From Branchiostoma lanceolatum (Eukaryota; Chordata; Leptocardii; Amphioxiformes; Branchiostomatidae), in contig NC_089722.1 of the NCBI RefSeq assembly GCF_035083965.1, positions 30,942,958 through 31,006,957 on the forward strand: a DNA stretch of 64,000 bases, read 5' to 3'. A program made the translations under genes and the position numbers. The first letter of the stretch is position 1, and every line of letters starts with the position of its first letter. The notes under the pieces are model-generated. The model searched no databases and was not told the DNA's origin. It saw only the letters and a list, made by a program, of their open reading frames with translations. Below, piece by piece: positions 45,473-56,871 of the stretch.

Positions 45473-47048
45473 CCAAGGACATTATATAGGAAGGACTGAG
45501 CACAGAGTCAGTCCCTATTCAAGAACCTTCGGTTCATGGTTGTAAAAATAATTAACACCTACATACGAATCACCCCCAGATTTGCATGTATTCCAAGCGG
45601 CTCACTATTGTAACACAAATTCAGAATGACCAGACCAGGCGAAGGTGACTTTGTTGTTGAGTGATTTTCGAGACGATCGTCAAAAAACGGGGAAGCTGGA
45701 AGACAGTGGAAGTCCCAAAAACCACACAAAAATGTCGACAAAGCTACCACTTTCACTTGCATGTTGTGTGATTTAAACAAGTTTATAAGAGAGCCGTCTT
45801 CACCAAGCACAAGATCAAGCAACACAACACAATATCCTTGTGTAGTGTATTTATAAGTTTTCTAAACGATCTGTATTTTTGAGTTACATATTTTTAAAAA
45901 TCGTACCTCCAATATCCGTTTATAATTTGCTGCAACAATAGTCTGGCGTAACCGAACTGTGGGGAGGGGGGATCTTTATTCATCGCTACCGTCAGGCAAA
46001 AACACTTGCGTCAAGCTAGAATACCGACTAGAAAATTGAAGAAGAAACTATCACACTAGAGATTTATGAATTCAAGAAATCCATGTATTTATTCAATATT
46101 TACAGGTAGTGTTACATTTTACTAAAAACAGAATTTTGGAGGTTGGTTCCAACAAACAATTTGATGCGTAAATCTTTATTTATCTTCTACGTTGTATTTT
46201 CGGCAGCGCTGTATCGTGGGACGTCGCTCTGGTGGTCATGCCCCTTCCACGGAAGTTTGCAATCTGCAAAAAAGCACAAAGATCGGGAGTCGATAAGATT
46301 GGGAACCTTCATGTTATATTAACAAAGATAAGGATGCCAGGACATGTTCCCCGTGCAAGTGCTGGCATAACAAACGGCTTGACTTTGCAAACAACACCCG
46401 AAATACGGACATGTCCACTTTGTTGGCTCACCGTGCAAGGCCATCTACGGAATTTGTAAAAAATTGAGGAATGTTCTTGCTCAACGATCAGAAAAAAATC
46501 GCTAGCGATCTGTAGTGAACTGTACAATAATGTAAACAAAAGCGTTCGAAGATTTAAAAAAAAGCGTTTACTTATACACAAATAATGATGTAACTATGTT
46601 TTAGCAGCATAAATCTTTGAATGTTCTTACATGTTTTACAGTCAAAAACTTTAAGAGATTTCCACGAAAAAGCCTGTAAACTCACCAATCTTCACCCTAC
46701 AGCGCCCGAACACATACCAAAATGGCCGCCAGCGTCTTCCCCAGAAGCTGCTGCCGTTTGCACACGTCACGTTTGCTTCCCAAATAAGGAAATCCGCGGA
46801 AACTACAGGCATCTCGCCCGTAGTTCGGGTAGGTTCGGGCCGTGTTCGGCCAGCATCGGAGCGCGTGACGTCATGATCGGGCTCATTTGTAGGGTTTTGG
46901 CGGGAAGACATGAATTGAACGGGAGAGAACAAAGGAGCGCCGCCGGAGGGCGGAAACAATAGATCGCCGCGGGGTTTGGCGGGTCTGTACAATAGCGCGC
47001 AGCGGGGGACTGACTCTGTGCTCAGTCCTTCCTATATAATGTCCTTGG
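45473..47048. mobile_element. 1,576-bp element with perfect 43-bp TIRs and 5-bp duplication
   Basis: Starts CCAAGGACATTATATAGG and ends in its exact complement; the first 43 bases are identical between ends. TCTAT flanks both sides (45468-45472, 47049-47053). Perfect TIRs suggest recent movement. Small frames on both strands (up to 113 codons) have no transposase motifs I recognise. The superfamily is undetermined; a 5-bp duplication would fit few classes. Confidence 0.8.
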
Positions 47049-48176
47049 TCTATCGTATCTTTAAAATTTTAGTCGACTGTTTTGTCGCCTAAAGTGTCAC
47101 GCCCTTAGGCAGAGATATTCACCTTGATTCATATCATCAGATGTCGGTCGGGGTTTTATCTTCTCTATAATGTATGTCATTAATCAGTATGGCTACGTAA
47201 AACAATTATGGCAAGATCTGATCCAAAATCGCTCTCACAGAACACAAGCGTCAAGAGCAGCTGATTTGTTATCTCCAATATGTATTGTGATTTACGTCAA
47301 CTCGACGCCTTCTGTCTAAACTATCAGGCATAAAATTGTTATAGGTAGTCGAATCAAATCTATTTACACTAAGAATAAACAACGAAAACAAGTAAAAATG
47401 TTCCTTCAATCAGATTTACCTTGAAACACTGTCACGCATTTTGAAACAAAGGAACTCGGTTCAACCCAAGCGCTGATTTTAGAGGGATTTCTCATGTACA
47501 TGGTACATGTAATGCGTTTTCGCTACCTTCTTATAATTACTAAGTACTGAGTATAAAGGGCTTTTAATGCGTCCCAGTGTAATATTTGTGAAACATCTGT
47601 GGATGAGGAAGCTTGTTTGTGATAACGAATAAAATGAAACATTATTGACATGTACCCTGTACAGATTACATGCATAGCTATATGATGATATCCCCAGACA
47701 AGCTACAGATAGATGTGTATTGGGCTGTCTGCTGTCATTCTATGTTCATGAACTATCCAAATGGCCATATGTTGCATTTTCAACTGTCATTTCCTTTTAT
47801 ATGTCTTTATGAAAGATATGAAACACGCACATGTCCACAGCTCATATTGCCGATATAACTTGTGTGGATTTTACTGCAATTTAGCTCAGAGTCTTGTCAT
47901 TTCCTTTTACATTGTACTGTTTGTTCGGCCATCTTGGAAACAGAGTCCTCGGGAGGTGCACCAATTATCTCACCAGGTGAAATTAGCGCGCGATTCGGAT
48001 GCAGAATATGGGAGGGACCGGAGGGCGGTGCACAGCACTCAAACTACTGAATATTTACAAGCGACAGGCTCCGCTTGGTTCATTACAATATTAAATTGCC
48101 TAATCACCATATTCAAATGGGGTATTTGGTGAGAATGGCATGGACAACCAGTGGGACACCTTAGTTGCGCTGAGTG

Positions 48177-49861
48177 CACCGACTCCCAGCTTACGAGGCG
48201 CGGCCGGCTCCCTACTACCAACTGGCCGGGCTACTCTCCAAGCAGAGGAGTGGGTCCGGCTGGTTTTTGACGTGTTTTAGGCGCTTTTGTTGGGCTTTCT
48301 ATTTTGTCCCGTTGTCTTTATGGCGACACCATGAACTTACTAAATGGCGATCATCGGTCTGAATTATGTTCGTAAAATCAATGACAACCTTCCTATGCGT
48401 CTGAAAGTTTTATTCCGAATTCATTCGCATCAAACTGCGGTTGCCAACGGAACATATTTTGATTAAAAAATATTCACTTCAATGCGCGACATAGCAATCT
48501 TCACATAGTCCGGTAGGGGGGGAGGGGGTGTTTCGTGGCTTTGAAAGGCTTGTTTGTTGTCCGGGCAAATTGCAATCTCTGTCAGAAACCGAGGCAAATC
48601 AAAAGAAGGTCGCAATGTACCCATCCAACCTCTGCTTGGAGAAGGACTACGCGTCCAGGGGGGTGCCATTCGCACAGACAAGTGACAGACATGTGAACCC
48701 TTATCTTCCAATCCACTTTTCTTCAATAAGTTTTCATTGAAAACTAATCACTGCGATCCCAAGAATAGGAGTGGCGTCTTTCGACCCGCGTAAGGGCATT
48801 ACATCCTGTCAGTGTCACCCGTGCACCCACCGTACAACTGACCGAGCCTGGCAATGTCCCCTCCCTCCCCTTTCTTGGTACAACAGGATTTACGACTCAC
48901 GTTTACGTTGAATTGTCATGATCGGACACTGTCATTGGTAGATATTGAGGGAGCAATAATTACAGACGCTATCCTTGCGCCATATATAAGAGCTTGCTTC
49001 TGCCCATACCGCACCCAGACATTGCCAGAAGAACAGTTTGCCCAATACCTGTCTCTTACGTTTGGAGAACACCTGCGGTGAAAGAAAAAAAACGTGAGTG
49101 CGGTCTCATATTTTTTCTAACTTATCTTAGGATTTGAGATCAATACGAAATGCACATCGGTACTTTTGTCCTTTTCACCCCGAGCTCGTTCGTATATTTA
49201 AGTTGTTTTTTTTTGTCGATGGTTCTGAGTTCTGAAAATGCGTCGCCGAGCAGTGCGGTGCCCGGGCCCTCTGGGTCCGTGCGTCCAGATCTCGGGGCCA
49301 AGTTACCCACCGTCACGAATATCGTACATGAAGTCTTTTGTTGTTGTTGTACTCTGAAATCCTTCCGTACAAATTCTGCCCCTTGCCCATTGAGACACAA
49401 GAGACTAAAAGACACATCACAGCGGGTATTCGCGGCTTTCATTTTTAAAACGTTTCATTTTCAACGGTTCCAATCTCTTCAGACCACATTTGTTTACGAT
49501 ATAGAATAACTCGAGTTTACTGACATGAAGAAAAGTTGTTGATTAAAAGTGCCATAACTCAAGAGACGGACCTAAGGGGGTAGAGGCAAAGTTTCCTTGG
49601 GGGTATGTTGGCCCTGAACCCGACGAGCTGTCCTGTGAAGGCCCTGTAAACTTCAAGGTTACCGTAACACGTACGTGGACTAGCTAATTCTTGTGGAAAT
49701 ATTCTACATTACACCTTTTTGATTATTGAGAAACCAGGGCTTCCAGGGGGGTGGGGGTGCCGCTCACATATTAAAAAGGGAACCACGACTTCCAGGGGGG
49801 AGGGTGCCGCGCACACAGACGGCAACCGCCGCGGGGGCGTTCCCGGCCGTGACGGGAACTG
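48177..49861. repeat. Complete array unit 2 (1,685 bp)
   Basis: Near-identical to 42274-43958 and directly continuous with the next unit at 49862. Confidence 0.85.
48933..48990 (+). promoter_or_regulatory. Promoter-like block, array unit 2
   Basis: CATTGG at 48933-48938 and TATATAAG at 48983-48990. The third unit has a degenerate version near 51127-51187. Confidence 0.35.
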
Positions 49862-50328
49862 CACCGACTCCCAGCTTACGAGGCGCGGCCGGCTCCCTAC
49901 TACCAACTGGCCGGGCTACTCTCCAAGCAGAGGAGTGGGTCCGGCTGGTTTTGACGTGTTTTAGGCGCTTTTGTTGGGCTTTCTATTTTGTCCCGTTGTC
50001 TTTATGGCGACACCATGAACTTCCCAATGGGCGATCATCGGTCTGAATTATGTTCGTAAAATCAATGACAACCTTCCTATGCGTCTGAAAGTTTTATTCC
50101 GAATTCATTCGCATCAAACTGCGGTTGCCCACGGAACATACTTTGAATAAAAAATATTCACTTCAATGCGCGACATAGCAATTTTCACATAGTCCGGTAG
50201 GGGGGGAGGGGGTGTTTCGTGGTTTTGAAAGGCTTGTTTGTTGTCCGGGCAAATTGCAATCTTTGTCAGAAACCGAGGCAAATCAAAAGAAGGTCGCAAT
50301 GTACCCAACCAACCTCTGCTTGGAGAAT

Positions 50329-50545
50329 GACTACGCGTCCAGGGGGGTGCCATTCGCACAGACGGAGCCATCGCTTTCAGGGGGGTGCCGTTCGCATAGA
50401 CGGGAACCACAGCTTCCTGGGGGGTGCCGCTCGAAAAGACGGGAACCATGGCTTCCAGGGGGGTGCTGTTCGCATAGACCGGAGCGGTCGCTTCCGGGGG
50501 GGGGGGGCGCTCATACAGACGGTAACCGTCGCGGGGGCGTTCCCG
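50329..50545. repeat. GC-rich minisatellite, period about 39 bp
   Basis: About five units of the form 'gcttccaggggggtgccg' + 'ttcgcatagacggg' + 'aaccac'. The 39-bp period keeps a frame open for several 13-residue repeats (LPGGCRSHRREPQ), but this is a by-product of the period, not a gene. Shorter versions occur at 42150-42240, 43835-43930 and 49740-49840. Confidence 0.75.
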
Positions 50546-50632
50546 GCCGTGACGGGGAACTGCACCGACTCCCGGCTCCGGCTTACGAGGCGCGGCCCTA
50601 CAGGCCGGCTCCCTACTACCAACTGGCCGGGC

Positions 50633-50816
50633 TACTCTCCAAGCAGAGGAATGGACCTGGCTGGATTTGACGTGTTTTATGCGTTTTTGTTGGGCTTTCT
50701 ATTTTGTCCCGTTGTCTTTATGGCGACTGGTGTAAACGGGACAAAATTGAAGGCCCAACAAAACCCCATAAAACACGTCAAAAACCAGCCGGACCCATTC
50801 CTTTGCTTGGAGAGTT
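50633..50816. mobile_element. Complete TACTCTCC-family foldback, 184 bp
   Basis: Left arm 'tactctccaagcagagga', right arm ending 'tttgcttggagagtt'. The arms are complementary over most of their length (e.g. 'gggctttctattttgtcccg' against 'cgggacaaaattgaaggccc'). The same left arm without its right arm occurs in the other array units (42330, 48234, 49916). Confidence 0.75.
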
Positions 50817-51600
50817 AAGACCGGGCCCTTTTGCGATACAGCTCGCTGACAACATCAAGCTTACCCGCTCCCGCCCCGGGACCTCTCCCACACAAGTGAC
50901 AGACATGTGAACCATTATCTTCCAATCCACTTTTCTTCAATAAGTTTTCATTGAAAACTAGTCACTGCGATCCCAAGAATAGGAGTGGCGTCTTTCGACC
51001 CGCGTAAGGGCATTACATCCTGTCAGTGTGACCCGCGCACCCACCGTACTGACCGAGCCTGGCAATGTCCCCTCCCCCTTCTTGGTGCAACGGGTTTACG
51101 TGGAATTGACTCGATCGGGCACTGTTATTGGTAGATAGTCAGGGAGCAATAATTACATGTACAGACGCTATACTTGCGCTATAAAGTATTAGGCTTTGCT
51201 TCTGCCCATACCGCACCCAGTGGAGCAGTTTTCATCATAAGACCTGTCTCTTCTGTTTGGAGAACATCTGCTGTGACTGAAAAAAGCGCGAGTTCGGTCT
51301 CATATTTTGGTTAACTTTTATCTTCTTTTCTCTAGATTGGAGACTACTAGTAATCAATAAGAAATGTATTTTTGGTTGTGACTGTCGTGTACTTTGGTAC
51401 CCCCGAGTTTGTTCAGCGTACGAGTTCCTTTTTTTGTCAATGGTTCTGACACTGCGCCCCCTCGCCAACTGAATTATTATCCCATACACCTTTCGTCAGT
51501 AGATTTTTCCTAGAAAACTAACCACTGCTCTCCCTAGATAGGAATGGCGTAGTTCGACATCCTGTCACCCACTAATTCTGTAATTACCACACACGCCCTC

Positions 51601-52299
51601 CTTCGTTTATGTAGTAATGATCAGTAATCACTACTGCCGGTCAACTCCCCCAGGCTACAACACCCACGTAGCGCTAGGTCAGATCGACGGGCTCACTGTC
51701 TTGGATCGCCGAAGGCTGACGTCGTTCTCCAAGCAGATCTAACCGGGGCAAAGGCCGTATCCAACTGGCAAAAGGAGTTTTCATCGCCACCGATGATTAT
51801 TGCTCGGAGATTAGGCTGACGGTCCGATATCCAGTCTGGCTCCCATGATAGGGTGCCATCCTATTACTACCTGGGCTCCTACACTCACTGCCCACCCGAC
51901 ACCGCCCTGAAAAAAATCAGGACAGCGAGTGTATAGGAGCCCCGGCAGTAGTCGGATAGCATCATGGCACCCAGGCTAACTTTTTGCCTCAGTAGAGATC
52001 TGCTCGGATATTAAGATTCCATGTCAGTAACAACACATGTATAGCCTCAGGGGGCTAGAACTAAACGTTTAACAGGAGTTAACAATGACTGAAAGTTGAG
52101 AATGAATTTCAATGTAACCACCATAATGATTGGTTAGCAGGTTAGCAATGAACATAAATATTTACACTTGTCTTCAATCTCATTAAATAGTCACAGTGGG
52201 AAGCAAAACACAATGGATACGACATGTAGTATTTCTGATTTTGTTGTTTATTTTGTATCTTTATCTTTACTAGATCTACGTAGGCACGAGGCAGGGTCG
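51601..52299. other. Intergenic, 5' flank of the secreted-protein gene
   Basis: Holds the hairpin at 51832-51975 and a near end-motif 'tctccaagcagat' at 51728. The sequence just before the ATG at 52300 may be 5'UTR. No other gene. Confidence 0.4.
51832..51975. mobile_element. Short foldback element (AGCCTGGGTGCCAT type)
   Basis: Arms 'gtctggctcccatgat' with 'ctacctgggctcctacac', against 'gtgtataggagccccggcag' with 'atcatggcacccaggc'. The arm is similar to that at 24352-24438, so probably the same family. Confidence 0.6.
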
Positions 52300-55200
52300 A
52301 TGTCGAAGATGACTTCCCTGTTTGCGCTGACCCTGGCAGTGACGCTGCTGACTGGAGGCGTTCATGCAGGTAAACTTTCCAGGCTCCATGCTCTACATCA
52401 CCTCATTGTGGCGTGATTACTCTATCCACCTGTCCTTGTAGCTTAACTGGTCATACTGGTAGCAGCCTCACAGTTGAGCTCCTGGTTCAAATTAGTGGGT
52501 AACTGGTACGCCCTGGTTCAAATGGGAAGGGCTGGGAAGGGCATTTCGGTTGGGACTGAACCCATCATTCGGAAGGGACGTAAAATTGGGGTCCGAGGTG
52601 CATAGAGCACGTTAAAGGTGAAGGGTTAGTGTCTCATGTCCTCTCCTCTGTAATACTACTAATAAGTAGTATACCCAGTCTGTCTTCCCTAACATACTGT
52701 GCTCCTGATCTTATCCGTTTCACTACAGACGTCTTCTGACAGATCAAGTCATGATTCTGCATTCTTCCAGATTAGTCATTAAGGGATGTGGTGAAGGAGT
52801 AACATTTTTAAGGGCAATGGACGGCCTAACGCCGTCTTGCGCCCGTAGTACAGGCCCTGGACTTGAACATGCTTAGTAAAATATACAGTCATGCACAGTT
52901 TTTCAGAAAGCTAGGATTCTAATATGCGTTATATTAGACTCTCACACATGTTATTTGTTTGTCCGTGCAGGTCCCCTTCTTCCGGAGTTTCAACATCTCC
53001 TGACAGACGCGGTAGATGGCTCCTACACCATCAGCGAACGATGCAACGCAGACCTGAAACTTAGCGAATGTCGACTGAACATCACAAGTGACCCTGACCC
53101 CTGTCTAACAGTCCGACCTCTCCTTTCCACTGTCCTTCCAAACTTGCCGTTAAATGACTATAGCAGTGGTGTTGCCTCTGATCTGCTTGATTTGCCGGTG
53201 TCGGGTAGCTACGTAGATGGCTGTGATAAGGAATTTTCGGTTTCAGGAGGTACCACAAAGCCTGTGACTATTGTACCTTCTGTCGTGACTCTTGATGACC
53301 TTTCTGTCAGTGCCACCTTTACTTTGCCGTCGTCTTTCAATGCACTGTTTAGTGGTGTGTGGCCCATCGGTGATGTTGACTTTACGGTAACATTGGAGAA
53401 ATCGGAAGATGGCTTTCTTCTTAAGGGCAAAGCAGTAGAGGTCACCGGTTTAACCACCAAGAGGCTTATCTCAGGTTTTTCCTCGTTTGTTCCCGGGAAT
53501 GTTGTACGCGACGCATTCCACCTCCTGAAGCTAGACAGCGTCGCTGTGGAATATACAAATGTTGAGGTGACGATCGGAGACAGCGGTTATAGCCTGAAGC
53601 TGGATTTTGACACGAATTTTCTGAACTCGCAAATCTTTGTTTTCCTCAGTTCAGCTGAGTCAGACGATCGTACGAGCAGTGGTAAGTGGTTTTCTGTAGG
53701 CATGTCTGTCAGGTCGGTACGCTTCGGCGATCTCATTCACGATGTAATCGGTGACAACGTTGACATCCCCATCATGAGTGACTTAGTTCTTCCCGAAGCT
53801 GCCTTGCTGGCATTACCAAAAATAACAGAACTGGAACTTGATTATCCAGTCCCTTTGTTAAACGAGGCGGCTTCAGGGCTGGAAGAGATGGAAGGTGCCG
53901 GTGGTGTGGGTATTGCCTTTACACTGAAGCTCTCAGACGAAGCTCCTTTTGGGACGTTCTTTCTTGGTTTGGACGAAGACAATTACAAGTTTAAAGTCCT
54001 TTCTGATGAGCCAATCCCAGTGTCTGCTTTACTGGATAATGTCATTTCTTCTTTTTCGTCCATGTCCGTCAAACTTCCTCCCCAATTGCGTGTTACCGAC
54101 ATTCTTACGGGGTCCCTAAAAAGTTTCGAATACAATAAAGATACCAACACAATGACCGTTACTGCCGCAGTGGGCAACTCTCTGGTCTTGATACCAAACG
54201 TCCTTGTTCTTGAGGACATTGCAGCAAGGTTCCAGCTAGAACAGGGGTCGTCCCCCAGAAATGGTGATGATTTCACTTTTGCATTAGATTCTGTGTGGAC
54301 CTTCGGTCAGTTCAGTGTCCCTTTGTCGGTCGCTAAGGATACAAAAACACAGGGCTTTTCCGCGTCAGGGTCTGTAGAAGCTGATATACCAGTGGGCGCC
54401 CTGATGCAACAGTTTGGCACGTCATTTCTACCAACAGGGGAGCTTAGAGGCATCCTGCATGATATTGGCCTTGGGACTTTCGTGATTGAAGATCCCGGCG
54501 TAGCGGTCATGTTTGGGAAGGGGAAGGAACTTTCAGCCCATCTTGAAGGAAGTGCGGCCATCAATGACTGGAGTTGTACAGTCGAATTAGTTGTGGATAG
54601 AGTGAAGAATAATCTGGTCATGGCAGCAGGAGTGACGTTGTCTCGCACTGGCATCGTTCCGGCGGTGAGTACACTTACTGGGGGTAAACTGGATATTTCA
54701 GTAATTCCTGGGGCAAGCATTCTGTCGCATACTGACGTTGCCTTTGTGGTGTCTCCTAGCAAAATGCCCCGAGATATTCACTGGACTTCGTCGGTGCTTG
54801 CTGATGTAGACATTGAGCAAGGGATTAATATTGTAGCATCTGTAACACTGCCACCAAACTGTGGGCGGGACGTGTTTTGTAAAGTTGTGAAAAAGCTGCT
54901 AGGAGCTGACATTGAGCTGAAGCTTCTTGCAACTCTGACCTCTGCGAGTGACCTGTCCTTGAAGGCGGTGGTCGGAACTCCAGTGACTCTCGCTGATGGT
55001 TTTGAGATGCAAGACGTAGGGTTTGAGATCGAGGTAGGAAAAACCAATAATGCCATAGGTATAACTGGCACTCTGGAGTTTGAAGACCCTCCTATAGTTT
55101 TGAGGGGCGGGGTTGGAGCCTCTCAGAGTGGAGGGTACCTTAGTATGTCCATGGAGGGAATGTGGAATAGAGCGTTCGGGCTTGATTTTCTTGCAATCGG

Positions 55201-56769
55201 TGACATCAATTTTGAGCTGACAATGACCCCTGAACCCACTGCCATAGCTTCTTTGGAACTTGGAGGCCGCGCTATCATCGGTTACCAGAATAACCCCAGC
55301 GCTACGCCCATCGAGGCTTCTGTTGACATCGGCGTGAACAAAGTAGATCCAAGACAGAATTACTGTGCGGGCTCTGTCAGTGCTCTGACCATCTCCGCCA
55401 TTCTTAAAGCTTTTGGTCATAGTCTCCCGCTTCCATCTTTCCTAAAAGACACTGGTTTTCCGAAAGGAGCCAGCTTTTCGTATTCTAAACTGCAACGCAC
55501 CCTACCGAATGGTAAAACTATTCAACAGGGATTCTTCTTCAGTGGGATTGTACAAATTCTTTTTTTCAAAGTACAAACAGACATTAGAATCGACTCCACA
55601 TCACTGTACAGCAAAATGACAGTGACCCCATTTGAGATAGGCGGCGGACTGATCAGTGTTTCTGGATCAGATGGCAAAAAGGGCCCAACACTCCTTGTCG
55701 ACATCCCCTTTGCTCCCCGGCGTGCAGAGCATGAGCTATTGATTGACGGTAGCATCACCGTTCTTGGTATCAAACGAAGCGCCAGAATCACCATGACTAA
55801 ATCAAAGACCAGCTTTGCCATCGAAGGGAAGTTCCTCAACAAATTCTCGGCATCTTTAGAGCTAGAGACAAGCTACGGATCCCTCAAAGATGCTGAATTC
55901 ATAGCAAAGGGAACGTTCAAGAACGATCTTTTCAGGTACAGTGATCATTGTACAGCTTACTAATTAGCTGCCAAGCTGGTCTTTTTACAAACCTCCATCA
56001 CTATTATCCCGTAGTTATCGCTATTGTCAACCAAGTAAGGAACCACTGTTATACTTTTGAGCCTAGTCTTATTATAGTCTATCTTTTATGCATAGTTTTT
56101 GTAACTTATCTGCCTAATGAGCTAGAATAGAATAAGTTGGAATAAACAGATGATGTTTCTTTTCTAGTTCGTTGTGCAATGAAGTGGAGAACACCCTCGA
56201 CAACTATGTGAAGGATGCTAACAAGGCAATTAACGATGCAAAACGAACCGTGACCAAAGCCTACAAAGCATGTGACGATGCCAGGAAACCCTTCAAGGAG
56301 GCTCAGGCAGACGTAAGATAGCAAATTCATTGATAAACGATTTGAGGCCTGTGTACAACATTATTGAATAATGCCTTAATGGCCAACTACAGGTAATGGA
56401 ATTGTGTAGGTAGCCCTTTTTAAAACATTCAACAGGAGTTATCTAAACTAACATGTAAATACTACAGTAGCACTTCGTCCTGTCCTGTGCTAACAGTTTC
56501 ATACTCAAGATGTAAGGTAAAGAATTCAAGACACACTCTTGCACATTGATAAGAAGATCAAATCAGGCCAGATTTGTGTAGTACCTGTAGATATTTTGAC
56601 TGGAAGCTATCAAGTAATTTGATACCTACAGAAATGTATTCTGCTCACACAAAGTAGCCATACTCTCTGTTGCTAAAATTGGCACAATACAGCAATTTTG
56701 TATATTTGCTGCCAAATTGCTGGTGAGCATATTACGTATTGTACATACCTATTTTAGTTACATTAGTCA

Positions 56770-56835
<66 letters not shown>

Positions 56836-56837
56836 AC

Positions 56838-56871
<34 letters not shown>

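Larger units (their letters stand above)
43959..48174. mobile_element. 4,216-bp TIR element inserted between array units
   Basis: Starts CTCAAGTGAACTAAGGTG and ends in its near complement CACCTTAGTTGCGCTGAG, with TIRs of about 23 bp. TG is duplicated at 43957-43958 and 48175-48176. The uninterrupted junction GAACTG/CACCG exists at 49856-49866, proving insertion. The ends resemble the 519-bp element at 40991 (CTCA...TAAGG.G.CCCA), and both have 2-bp duplications. No transposase-like frame is visible, so it looks non-autonomous. It contains a foldback element (45150-45348) and a second TIR element (45473-47048). Confidence 0.8.
49862..51470. repeat. Array unit 3, diverged, with extra block
   Basis: Follows unit 2 directly. 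Relative to units 1 and 2 it gains about 530 bp between 'cgcacagac' (near 50361) and 'aagtgacagacatg' (50894). The gain holds an expanded minisatellite and a complete TACTCTCC foldback. More diverged after 51000. Confidence 0.75.
40500..51600. repeat. Tandem array of a 1,685-bp unit, with insertions
   Basis: Units: a 5'-truncated and rearranged unit at about 40500-42273, a complete unit at 42274-43958, a complete unit at 48177-49861, and a third at 49862 to about 51470 with an extra block, followed by decayed sequence to about 51600. The two complete units are the same length and differ at only around a dozen positions by eye. Units meet head to tail at GGGAACTG/CACCGACT. Inside each unit are a half or complete TACTCTCC-family foldback, a CCAAT/TATA block, GGGGGG-rich minisatellite, and a TTG run. 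The short open frames (e.g. 87 and 75 codons) repeat with the unit and have no protein signature. Confidence 0.85.

Noticed and set aside
46232-46992. Transposase (THAP/P-like) within the 1,576-bp element
   Set aside because: Faint word similarity only; zinc-binding spacing and catalytic motifs are not present in any frame I read.
54899-55420. Minus-strand frame of 173 codons inside exon 2 of the secreted protein
   Set aside because: Shadow of a phase-verified coding exon; no splice or domain support.
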